Shown here piece by piece: positions 26,201-36,770 of a stretch of 64,000 nt of DNA. The stretch's first letter is position 1. Each line of letters opens with the position of its first letter. Source of the DNA: Gymnogyps californianus (lineage: Eukaryota; Chordata; Aves; Accipitriformes; Cathartidae); assembly GCF_018139145.2 (NCBI RefSeq), contig NC_059487.1, positions 8,763,792 to 8,827,791 of the forward strand. Reading direction: 5' to 3'. The notes under the pieces are model-generated. The model saw only the letters and a program-made list of their open reading frames with translations. It did no database searches and was not told where the DNA came from. The position numbers and the translations under genes are program-made.

Positions 26201-27219
26201 TGGAGTGGCCTTTTAATGTTACTGATTTCCATTTCCTGTATTTGAACTCTGATTATTCCATTTGTTTTTAAAAATGTACTCAGAATAGAAGGTTTTTATC
26301 TCCTTGGAGTTCCAATTTTTTACTGGGATTTTGTGAACAACAGTCTTTAACTCTGAACTTCAGTTACGAGTGAGAGTCTATCAGCTTTTGTCCTCTGCAG
26401 ACGTGGGTATGCCCGGACTCTTGGCCCTGTCTAGGCAGACGCTCCCGTAGCTGTTGAGAATTTTTCTGCAGTTCTGATTATGGGCTCATTTTCTGATATG
26501 AGAAAAACATTTCAGCAGCTGTCCAAAACTGCCCTTCTGAGCAGCTCTTGGTTTTCTTTCATCATGTTCTCTCTGTTTCAGAATAGTCAAAGTGGTTTGG
26601 TTTGGTTTTTTTTTTCCTTTTAGGTATTTGATAATGGGTTGGGTTTGGGGGGGTTAACCATTTTTCTATCGGTGAATAACGTGTGCTGTAACTTCAAATC
26701 GACTTGTATAAATCCCACTTTGTTGTTACATCCAGGTGCGAGTGTTAGAATGCTAACTTTCCAGCTTCAAAACTTGAGTGAGATGCTTTGCAAGGAACTT
26801 TGCTGACATACGCGTTGACGTTATAGGTTTAGAAGCCTGCTGGCAGAAAACTCGTTGTGAGATCTAGAACTTGAACTCCGTGTGGAGGCAGATGTTGGGG
26901 ACATCCTTCCTTGACGCATGGGTCACCTCCTGGCGCGGGGGTGAAAAGCGTCTCCCAGAGCCTCCCGATTTTACGTGTCTCAATGTAATGAATTCTGTGC
27001 ATCTGGGTTTTGAACTTTTGGAGTTGGTGATACGGTGGTTGCCTAAAAATTCCCCAGCTCGGCTTGGGTTCCCCAGCGGGACGGCAGAAGGGGTAAGGCG
27101 GGGGGAGCGGCGCGGTGCCCGGCCGCTGGCGGGCGGCCGGCCGGTACGTGCCCCTCGGCCCCGCCGGAGCCCGCCGAGGCCCCAGCCTGGGCTCTGTGAG
27201 TGTTTTTTTCTCCCCCCAG

Positions 27220-27291
27220 GTGAAAGAAATGGAAGAGACGATCGAAGAGCTGCTGAAGAGGCTGGACGAGTTCTGCGGGATCACGGACGCG
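27220..27291 (+). CDS. BCAS4: BCAS4 coding exon 2
   Basis: This 72-nt exon reads VKEMEETIEELLKRLDEFCG followed by ITDA, the start of the BLOC1S4-like coiled coil. Heptad spacing of Met, Ile, Leu, Leu and Phe is visible. The acceptor is CCCCCCAG|GTG and the donor GCG|GTACGT, both phase 0. The human protein has the similar run VEETIEGMLLRLEEFC as I recall it. The first ATG in the exon (codon 4, 27229) would be the start of a shorter protein if transcription began in the surrounding CpG island. The region before the exon is open in frame back to 27115, but that frame opens with GTG and not ATG. Confidence 0.93.
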
Positions 27292-27356
27292 GTACGTGCC
27301 CCGAGGCCACGTCGCCGCCGGCCCTGAAGGCGGGAAGGCGGGCGGCGCGCGCGGGG

Positions 27357-27370
27357 GGCGGCCATCTTGA
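27357..27370 (-). promoter_or_regulatory. YY1-type box with antisense start codon
   Basis: GGCGGCCATCTTGA on the + strand reads TCAAGATGGCCGCC on the minus strand, a close match to the YY1 AAGATGGCGGC element that often sits at or just after CpG-island transcription starts. The embedded ATG has A at -3 and G at +4. The box orientation points to minus-strand transcription. Confidence 0.55.
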
Positions 27371-27427
27371 TAGCGCGGCCGCCGCGGGAAGGGTTGGGGC
27401 GCTGCGCGCGCGCAGCGGGGCGCCGCG

Positions 27428-27447
27428 CCCGCCAGGTGGCGCTAGGG
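27428..27447 (+). promoter_or_regulatory. CTCF-like binding site
   Basis: CCGCCAGGTGGCGCTA at 27429-27444 differs at two positions from the CTCF consensus CCACCAGGGGGCGCTA. The site holds several CpGs, so binding could be methylation-sensitive. It lies about 140 bases past the exon 2 donor, in the same orientation as the weaker core at 20027-20040. Confidence 0.6.
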
Positions 27448-27744
27448 CGCGCGCAGCCGGGCCGCCCCCGCGGGCGCCGCCCCGCCGCGGGGCGGGTGCA
27501 GGTGGGGGAGATGGCGGGGGCTGCCCCGCTGCGGGCCTCTGTCCTGCCTGTTCCCGGCCCGGGGTGCTGCTCTGCCCTCCCGCTTCGCTAGGCGGTGGCG
27601 TACCGAGGTAGATTCCGACAGTGAAGTCTAGAATAGGTAAATAATCTGTGTTTTCCATGGCCCTTCCCATTACCTTAGTTGTGTTATGAAGCCTTCCAAG
27701 AAGGTTGCTCCAGTGCTACAGCAGCTGGATCGTTTTGGGACAGT

Positions 27745-27925
27745 GGCACTAGACTGGTTGATGCAGGCAGAGATATGTGCGTTACAGTAACATTCACGGC
27801 CACCAGCTATGAATTAAGGCCGCCTGTGCTAGGTGCTGTACAAATGCAACAAGCTAGTTGTGTCTATTAAGAGCCTGCAATCAGAATGTAAGAGAGAAGT
27901 TGATACAGGTGGAATAACTGAGTGG
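27745..27925 (+). mobile_element. ancient amniote SINE-like relic
   Basis: The segment GTGCTAGGTGCTGTACAAAT, followed by AACAAGCTAG and later AAGAGCCTGCAATCAGAATG, resembles a widely dispersed sauropsid repeat that I remember with the phrases GTGCTAGGCGCTGTACAAAC and AAGAGCTTACAATCTAA. It is heavily diverged and its boundaries are approximate. The family assignment is from memory. Confidence 0.45.
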
Positions 27926-30900
27926 GGAGTACTAATTAGTGATGGGGTTGTGACTGATATGCTATGCAACATTTGTAGCACACCAATTATCTTCGCCATT
28001 GCCACTGCCTAATTGTTTGGGATAAATCATTTAGAGCAAGAGGTGTATGTTGGTATTTAGCTTACCCCAGACTTTCTGCATAAAGTAGTGCTGTCTGAAG
28101 GCTATGTGCGTTCTGGTGTTCACATAAAGGGAATGAATGTGATTTTTGCAGTCAACTTTTCTTCCCTTCCTTAGGCTAAAAAATGTAAAATTAGGTAGAG
28201 GAACTGCTACTGCATTTTAACGCTTTCCGAGTGTTTCACAGAGTGCTAGTTCAGATAGCACGGACCAAGTTTACCTAGAAGGACTTCTTATAATCACTGA
28301 TGCGCAGACCATCTCGCCTTTGGTTAGCGCTTACCACAACATTCTTCTTCAGTCTTCAAGCATCTTGTATAATGTATGTGTCATTGGCAACTACAATGGT
28401 TGCTAATTGCATTGAATGCACTTCTAATGACAAGAGGTGACCAGCCAACATCTCCTTGGGGACTTGTTGCCTATGAGCTATTTTGTTGGATGATTCTTAG
28501 GAATTGCATAGATAAATGGAGAGGGACAGGATAAAGCGAAGCAGATAAGAAAATTATGTGGCCAATGTTTCTTAGGCAGTTGGAAAGCAATTTCGTGGCT
28601 TTATTCTTACCAGCTTTCGTGCAAACAAAAGATATTGGTGTGCTGGCCTTTCTGCACATTGTCATCTGTTCACAGAACAAATGCCAATATTGCCTCCTAC
28701 GCGTCTTTCCACTTTTCTGTTCATGTATCCCAGTGTTGTTTGGAGAAATGTTGTGCTTACTCTCAAGGACAGAACTCATAAGTCATAGGTGGCCCCAAAG
28801 CAGTCTGGTGTGGGCTGCAGGAACCCATTGAAAACTCAAACTAACATATTTGACACAGTTTATGCAAAATATCATCAGCTAACTAATGATTATTATTATT
28901 TGCTTATGGGACAGATCTTTCTTGCACCCTGGATGTGAATTCTGCTCAAGAGAAGTGAGGCCATCGTCCTTGTTCTTGGCAAATCAGTCAGCAATATAAC
29001 CAGTTATTAATCCTTTTTCAACTTCTGTCGGAGGTTTCTGGTTTTGTCATTGGCATGTCTTGCTTAGGGAAAGGAGGCATCATTGCTTCCAGAAGGAAGT
29101 GACATGGAGTGGAAAGAAACAAAAGCTTGGCTCATCAAAGTCTCACGGGGTTAATAGGGGACTTAAAAGGAGAAATAGCTGCCTTGTAAGAAAGGTTCAG
29201 TATCAGTGGCTGTTTAAGCAGTTCTTTTTCCATTCAGCTTTTGACAAAAATAGCTGTAAAGGAGCATGTGAACCTCAGAGCATGCAGTCTATTTTTTGAT
29301 ACATCTTGGCTTACATTTGTCAGCTTTAGATTCTCTAGTACGGCACATTTAGTCTGTGCAAAATGTAGAATACAAGAGATTGGTTTCTTGGGAATCCTTT
29401 GAGTTTCATTCCTGAAAGGTGATGATTACTTCAGTGATACGACATCACCTGCTCAAAGCAAGTGGTTTGAATCAATAGCTCTTCACTGCCGATTGTATTC
29501 TGTCTGATTTACTATTAAGTTCATTCACTCAATTCTTCTGTTTGGGAGCTTACACTAAGATTTTGTATGTACCTTACGCTTTTTCCCATCAATCAGGCAT
29601 GCACCTTACATTTTTGGCTCCAATATAGGAAGATGGTTAGCTTGTTCAGATGGATCCAGTGAGCTTTTAAACCTCCTGTGAGACGACTTCTCTTGCCAAC
29701 CTTTTCTACAAAAAACACTAACCTAGTTTCAATACACTATCTTTGTATTGCCCCTGAAAACATTTTTCCACAACCTGCAGGCTGTGAATAATTCCCTGGT
29801 ATGCAGATTATTGACCTTATCTGGGAACATCAAAGCACTGCAGTCAGTGTGCTGATTCTGTGGCTTTCTATCCAGTACCTACAATGTAAGGTTCCTTTCA
29901 GCAACACATCAAGTGGTATCTGGGAATCTGATAAATATAATGTAGTATTTGAACTGATTCCAGCTTCTGTGCCTAGCAATAATTTGCTCTTTTGTCTATG
30001 CCAACAAAAGGCAAGGGGAATCTCGCTTTTTTCAATTGGGCGTTCAGTAAAGTATTCACGTAGGGGGATTTGGCTTTTCTCCTTTGAGTGTGCTGCTGCT
30101 TTTCACTTACAAGTACTCTTGATGCATACATTTGAATATTGCAATGAGGAAAAACCTGGATCCTCAGTGCTAGGAAGACAAAATGCTATTTCCAATGTCA
30201 TACTGTTGTACCTGGCTAGGCACAGCATGGCACAGCACTTAAAAGGACAGTTGTACAGTAGGTAAGTTACAGTGACAATGTAAATACAGTTCAGCATGCC
30301 TCACACTTGCCATGGAAGGAGCATCTTGCAATGAAAAGATTGTGCTAGAAGAATTTTAGTGCCAGTTATTTAACTTTTTGTGACGTCTTCCTTAGGGCAC
30401 TGACTTCCACAAAATAAATTAATGTCTTTTAAGTGGCTTCAGAGCCTCTCAAATATAATTACCGAATTGTGATTTTTAACTGAGCTATGATTTGAACCAG
30501 TGACACAAAAGCAAAAAAATTTCATTGTAATAACCAGACTCTTGTATATGCTGTTCTCCTATTGTTTGCATGGGTCATTGTTGGTTACCTTTTTAGATAT
30601 GATTCTTTCTGCTTCTTGTGTATCTTAAAACATGATTGAAAATTATATCTATTCAGACACACACAGCTGATTTAGTTACATGTGGAAATTCACTACTTCC
30701 ATTTCTTTGGCTCCTAATCCTTGAAGAGGATGTATGGATAGATACAAAATCTCTGCTTATATTTGATACTCCTCTTTTTTTTTTTTTTTTAAATATGTAT
30801 GTTGGTTGTCCAGCATACTCACCAGTTTATAAAACCACAGGTCAGTGGTTCTCAAGCCATTGAACCTTCTTGCAGAACTTGCCCCAGGGAAATGATGTGT

Positions 30901-33900
30901 TTGTAAATCTTGCTTTACTATGGTTCCACAGACCAGCTGCTAACTGCTTATCTTTGTCTTGTGGACTTACAGTTTGGGAACCTCCTCTCTGAGGCCCTAG
31001 GTGCGAAACCTGGTTTCATCACTGGGGAAAAGAGAGGAAGAGGTTGTTTTGTTTGGTTTGCTGTAGCTAGGGTTTGCTAACTTGTCAGGAATGTACCAAC
31101 CTCAGTTTTCTCTTTTCTCACCACTGAGCTGTTCAGTTTACAGTGGTTACTTTTACTCATGATCCTTTTATGTTACTCTGTGTTAACATACGGGATCAAA
31201 GACCGAACAAGAATGTGGAGAGATCCTTTCAAAAAAGTCCCTGTGACAACTAGAATTTGCACAGTATCTTTGACTTGTGTCTCCAGCTACATTTTTGTCC
31301 TGAAAAAATAATAGCTTTTATAAAATACAAAATAAGAAGAATCTGTGCTTGTTTAACTGGTACAGATTGAACTGCAGTGTATGCAAGGGTCACGTCTCAC
31401 TGCCCTACATGCAATATGCTGTTCCTGGTTTGTGTTCTAATTCATCATTCATTCTCTGGTTGTGCTGTCTCCTAACCGACTTTGGTGCTGTTGGTTTGCT
31501 ACCTCCTTGAGCTTAGTCTTGCTGACTTGAATTAGAAGACAAAGCTCAATCAAACCTTCCCTCCTCACCTCCTCCTCCAATTAACATAGTAAAATCTAGT
31601 AAGAGGAATACAGGTTTTTTCCCATGGACTGCTGTGGTGCTTGTACTGAGCACTCAGCTAAATCTTGATAAAGTAAAATACATTGCACAAGAGGAAATAA
31701 ATCGTGTTTTATAATGTGGGGTTTCAGACCAGTCCTGCTTTCTCTGGCTCATGAGAGGTTGCTGTACCAAGAGAATCATTTCCCTTTGTCATGTGCTGAC
31801 TCCTCTTGAACTCCTCTGTCGCTGTGGTTCTGCAGACTGCTGCAGAATGACTCTTCTTGAATCGTATTTGCATATCATTTCCTTTCATCACAGGCTGCTT
31901 GCTGGAAGATCAGCTCTCCTGTGTCTTGTATTGGTCATTTGCTTTTACCCTCAAAGAAAGATGGTTTAGATTTGTTCCATGTCTGCTCTGACCTTGTTGT
32001 GTTGCTAGTTTTTGTACTGGGTCTGTACAACATCTCCCTCTTTCTGGCTATGTCCCAAACTGTGTTTATATTTACGGTAGTTATCTAGCATTTAGCTGTA
32101 AGAGTGGCTTTTCCCTGGTCCTTTCTGAGACCAACATTAGCAAACAAGTTTGTTACCTTATCTTTGGAAATTCCAGGCTCAAATTTTAATCTGATGTAGT
32201 TTACCTGAGTATGAACCTCACCTCAGACAGATCACCAATCTGTTTTTCACATGTGCTGTATGATAGAGGAGGGGGGTTTTGTCTACCATTGACTCAAAAT
32301 AGTTCAATAGAACAAACCTGGAATTCATCTGCTTCAGCTCCTTCATTATGGATTAATTCTGTGTTTTTATTTAACATTAGGAAATAGAAGTCTAACTCCA
32401 TTCACAGGGATCCTGCCCAAGTGTCTGTGCTCACTTTCTGTTGGATACAAAGTGCATACTGTAAAGATAACAGAGTGTGTCTGTGTACACAGTTATGTCA
32501 CTGCTGGGGGAGGTGTCCATATATATATTTGGTGGATGTGGTGCTGAGACCTGTAATACAGGAGATACTGTTGGTTTGTTTACAATGGAAAGCTGCTACT
32601 ATTTTGATATGTCTGTTTGATCTCCTATTACAGAATACTTACAGCACTATAAAAGCACTTGATCTGCATGTACTCATTCTGGTAATAAAAATACCATAAA
32701 ATCTTACTATGAGTCATTTTATATGTATATAGCTTTGTTTACACTCAGCTTTTAGAAACACAACTTCTTAAAAGAAACCAAACACACAAATGAGTTATAT
32801 GATCACCAATAAAATGTCTAAGTACCTATTAGAGTTTATAAAGCATGGTCCATGGATTAAATGACTTATAGCAGGCATTTATGCTTTATTTGAGATTCTG
32901 GATTAAATGTCAAAATGCCCAGAAAATTCCCTGCAGTATTAGCCCAGCTCCAGGTTCTCACCATTCTAGCTAAAAGATCCTTACTCTTTCCTATGAAGTT
33001 GAAGGAAGAATATCTTCTAGCTCAGTCTCTGGGACAAAAATCCTTGTTCCTCTATACTCTTTAAATCTGTTAAAATTGTAGGCAGGACAGCTTTAATCCA
33101 GAAGTGAACCAAGACCTCCTATACTCCATTGTAGCTGAGAAAGAAAAGTTGTATAAAAGTGGGCTCAAGCGCCTCTCTTACTTCACTTGTCAGTGTGTTG
33201 CTGCTCCATTTTACAAATTAGAATGCATATTTGGGTGTTTTAGTGGAGGTTTTCTTGATTTTGCTTTTATCTTTCCCTTCAGAGAGCTCTTCCCAGTTCT
33301 TGTCTTATCCATCGTTTTTGGCTTGTACATTCCATTAGCTATAGTGCTCTGTTTGGAGGTGTATCTTACTGCCACCTAACAAAGCACTGGCAGTTGTTTA
33401 TATAGGAAATTGGGTAATTCTTGCTAACACAACACTTAGCAGGATTTCAGATGAGGTTCGGGCTCTCATATGGATATCAGAAACAAGCTTGGCTGTAGTA
33501 GGTAACAAAAAAAAAAAATCTTTCCTGTATTAGGGCATTAACTAGTGTGGAAACTGACAGGGACTGGGGAGCAGAAGCTTTCTCTGAGGTGCCTACGCTA
33601 TAATGTTGTGTGAAGAGTCTTGCTCTCCTGAGAACTCTAGTCCTGAGCCCCCGTTGAAGGCACGATACTAGAAGTGGTGTACTCAAAGATCTGACTCTTC
33701 CCAAAACCTGATTGATAAGTAGTATGAGTTAGCTCTTCTCCAGTAAAATCAAAGCATGATGGATGGTATAGAGGCAGTTTTCATTTTAAATCCATCATTA
33801 CCCGTCACGTCTACAGTATTTCATAATAGAAAGTAGATGATATCTTGGGAGGAGTAGTGTGGAAATTTGGGGAGAAGAGGGAAGGATCTGGTTACAGTTT

Positions 33901-34137
33901 TGATGTCGGAGTCTTGCCATCCACTATTGGTTTTTTTTGTTGTCTCATGGATCACTTGAGAAAGTAAGTTATTTTCCCAATCTGTACTTTATAACATACT
34001 GCAAAAGGGCCCTTGTGATATCTTTTCTGAATAGGTGTTTTTTGAAATATTCATGTGAAAAAAATAGTGAAGTGAAAAAATAGTGTAGTATTTATCTTCA
34101 AGATTCATCCTCATGTGAGATACTTTTTTTCATGCAG

Positions 34138-34239
34138 ATTAGAAGTGATACATCAGAGATCCTGGATGAGACCATTCCACTCATTAAAGACAAGGTGATG
34201 GAAATGAACCACATCTATGCCAAAGTTGATAAATTAGAG
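34138..34239 (+). CDS. BCAS4: BCAS4 coding exon 3
   Basis: This 102-nt phase 0-0 exon encodes 34 residues, IRSDTSEILDETIPLIKDKV, then MEMNHIYAKVDKLE, the central helical part of the BLOC1S4/cappuccino-like domain. The human segment IRSDTSQILEENIPVLKAKL followed by an IYAKVDRLE motif is its clear counterpart as I recall it. The acceptor is TTTTTTTCATGCAG|ATT. The donor GAG|GTTTGT is weaker than the others, so skipping is possible, and skipping would keep the frame. Confidence 0.95.
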
Positions 34240-36635
34240 GTTTGTTCATTGCATTACAAAATTTACATCCTTCTTTTTATGTGTTTTGTAGGTTAACTGT
34301 CCAGGTATTTATATGGAGCACTCAGATGTTTATGGCTCTCTATTGTCTTATGTTTCTTTTTAAGTCAGCATGTTTACCCATGGTTCAGCACATATAAGTG
34401 TTTATGGTTTTGGAACATCACTGAGTAATTTATTGCTGTGGATTCTACAATTCCTAATGGTAGATTAAAAGCATTAGTTGTGGTTTTGATGTTAATAATA
34501 ATGCTAATAATGTTAATTTGTTTTGTAACTTGAAGGAGTATCTTGTGAAACCATTTATAACTTCAAAAATTGAAGTCTCGCATCCAGTGCTTGACATACC
34601 CATTTTAAGTTGTTGATGATCGTCATGTAGTAGTGGAGAGATCTCTGAGCTCCCATCTTCTGTTGTGTCTGTTTTGGTGTTTATTGTATCCTGAATGAGG
34701 GAAGCCAGTATTACTCACTGAGATGATGCCCTCACCATATTTAGTAAGCAGTATGTTAAAATTTATGTCAACTGAGGGCAAGTTTGCCTCTGGGAGGAAT
34801 GTAATGAAAACATGACGAGATAAATTGTGTAATGTTTAAAATCAGTTTTAACTAACTCAAAGTGAAAGAAACCAAGTGTTTGTGGTTTAAATCCATTACA
34901 TTAAATCCAGATAGGCAGTGCTTAAGCTTCAGGCTCTACCCCTGTACAAAGTAGTGTCCTCTGGTAAGGTTTATTACACTAGGAGGGACAGGGCAATTGA
35001 CATAGCTTTCAGCAAGTTTTCTTTAAATGCAATTCATTTTTTGTGGTTTGCATTTTTACACCTACATTTGGTAACAGACTTATCAAACCACTTCATATTT
35101 TATGGACTTAGCACCAGGAGAAAGCTTCAGACAGGAAACTGAGGCAAGGCATTTTAGAATAAAAGTGGGAGTCAACTGCTAACCTGTTTAGAAACCTGTC
35201 TAGTTTTCAGAACTGAGTACCCCAGTCCAAGAAATAGGTAGCGGGTTCTCGGCGTACTTGACAATTTGGCCATACTTGAATGTATACTTAAGCTAGGACT
35301 GTGAAAAATGGCTGAATCAGGTTCCAAACCAACTGTTTCTGGAAGTGTCTCACCCATTCAGGTCTCTTTGCAAATTCCATGCTTATAGGTGGTTGGGATT
35401 TTGGGGGGAGTGTGGGGGGGTGTTTTTGTCTTTGAACGGGAAAATAAGATTAAAACTCTAAGCAATTACTTGTGGTAAAAGTATGGTAAGCATCAGGGCT
35501 CCATATTGCTTTTTTCCCCTCTAACACAGGGAAGGGAAAAAAAACCCCTTCCTGACCCCATTCCCTTAGTACAGCTGTAGAGACATAGTAATTTGGAATA
35601 CGAAGAGAACACCAATCTTTGCTAGGCTACAGGCTGCCCTTGAATAATGCACCAGAATTTTGTTGAGAGGCTTTTTTTGGTTATCAAGGGAGGATACCAC
35701 CTTGATTGGCTAGGAATCAGTTTTCTCCCTAACATTACCAGCTGTAATGGCAGTAATCTGGGAGCACAAGATTAAATTGGCAATTTGAGCTGTAGTTAAT
35801 GTTTTAATTAGAACTTTTAAATTTAAAGCTTAGCATCCATGGGGATTTTCAAGGGAGAAGTTAACTTGTACTCCCAAGAGTAGAATAGGAAAGGACTGTT
35901 GTGTAATGGTTATATAGGATGAGAATCTGCTGGGTTTTAATTTTGATGTAGCCACTGGTACATTTTGGGCAATTAATTTACCTATTCAGTCTCATCTTCC
36001 CCATCCCTAAAACGGGCAGTGATCAGCTTCTCAAAAAAAAAAAAAAAGTGAAGCTTAATCATTAATAGAGAGTGTCAAAACTCTTTACAAACTGTTCTGT
36101 GTTTTAACAAATAAATACTGTGTTCTTTCTAGTTGGCTTTCCCTTACGGCTCAAATTTCAACTGCAACTGAACACATGTATGTTTTAGGTCAATAATTCC
36201 TGACCTTTTTTAGCTAAAATCACCTGTCGTTATCTTTTCCTCTGGCTGTCTACTCCCTCCTACCACTTTGGCCACTTTCTCACTCCCACCAGTAGTAGCA
36301 GTCTCTTTGCGGGTTCTGAAGAGCTTTGAAATGTTGCCAGACCTTTAGACACTATGCAAGTGCTTACATACTCTGTATGCTGAAAAGGGAGCAAAAGTCT
36401 GCCCTTAGGTAAGGAGAAAAATTAGCCTTAGGTCATGACCAGTGGTTCTTCTCATGGCTGTAAACATCTGTAGTCTACTTCTGGGTATGTGCCCCTTGGA
36501 TATTTATATTAGCAATAGTGCACTCTGAAATCTTGTTAAAGCTTTTTCTTTGACTTCTGATCTCTAGCTAGGAGAATGTTGAAACCCAGCACAGGTACTT
36601 TTATTTTTCATTGGGTGTTTTTCATCTCTCCATAG
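34240..36635 (+). other. BCAS4: BCAS4 intron 3 (2.4 kb)
   Basis: AT-rich intron from GTTTGT to CTCCATAG. It contains a MIR-like SINE at about 35895-36075 and a short possible MIR-tail fragment near 35115-35165. No exon was recognised. Confidence 0.9.
35895..36075 (+). mobile_element. MIR-like CORE-SINE relic
   Basis: The order of landmarks follows MIR sense: GTAATGGTTATATAGGATGA, CTGGGTTTTAATTTTGATGT (box B-like), GCCACTGGTACATTTTGGGC, AATTAATTTACC, CTCATCTTCCCCATCCCTAA and AACGGGCAGTGAT. A later A15 run (36033-36047) interrupts the tail. The copy is old and diverged, but the colinear match is long. Confidence 0.72.
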
Positions 36636-36770
36636 GCATTTGTTAAAATGGTTGCACACCACGTTTCCTTCCTAGAAGAGCAAGTGCTTGAAGCAGAGAA
36701 GAGCCATGGCACCTTTCTTAATACTGTTTGCAAATTATTTCAGTGTGCAACTATCTCATCATTTAAAAAC
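36636..36770 (+). CDS. BCAS4: BCAS4 coding exon 4
   Basis: This 135-nt phase 0-0 exon encodes 45 residues: AFVKMVAHHVSFLEEQVLEA, EKSHGTFLNTVCKLF and QCATISSFKN. It matches the human run AFVKMVGHHVAFLEADVLQAE and the ending SFRN as I recall them. This completes the helical BLOC1S4-like region. BLOC1S4 is a subunit of BLOC-1 and BORC-type assemblies that act in lysosome-related organelle biogenesis. Whether BCAS4 joins these complexes is family inference. The acceptor is TTCATCTCTCCATAG|GCA and the donor AAC|GTGAGT is strong. Confidence 0.95.

Larger units (their letters stand above)
20291..27219 (+). other. BCAS4: BCAS4 intron 1 (6.9 kb)
   Basis: The intron runs from GTAGGC to a strong acceptor (TTTTTTTCTCCCCCCAG). 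The first 550 bases are still CpG island. The rest is AT-rich, with a notable hairpin at 21173-21222, homopolymers at 20994-21012 (T19) and 23217-23235 (A19), and a lone AATAAACTTTGCTTCTGT at about 24478. No coding exon was recognised inside. Confidence 0.85.
27050..27610. promoter_or_regulatory. BCAS4: second CpG island spanning BCAS4 exon 2
   Basis: A dense CpG stretch of about 0.55 kb surrounds exon 2, 6.9 kb downstream of the first island, with AT-rich DNA on both sides. It contains GC boxes (GGGGCGGGTG, about 27489), a YY1-type box, a CTCF-like site and an 18-bp alternating CG palindrome. It could be an alternative BCAS4 promoter, an antisense promoter, or a methylation-controlled regulatory island. 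The sequence alone does not decide between them. Confidence 0.75.
27292..34137 (+). other. BCAS4: BCAS4 intron 2 (6.8 kb)
   Basis: The intron runs from GTACGT to TTTTTTTCATGCAG. Its first 320 bases are CpG island. The remainder is AT-rich with one ancient SINE-like relic (about 27745-27925) and a T-run near 30778. The open frame at 29801-30265 (154 codons) has no recognisable content and no exon context I trust. Confidence 0.88.

Noticed and set aside
26871..27670. Long frames on both strands in the second CpG island (246, 129 and 74 codons)
   Set aside because: They are GC-driven open frames with low-complexity peptides. Only exon 2 is supported by homology and splice sites.
29801..30265. 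154-codon + strand frame in BCAS4 intron 2
   Set aside because: No recognisable family, irregular composition and no conserved motif. Judged a chance frame.
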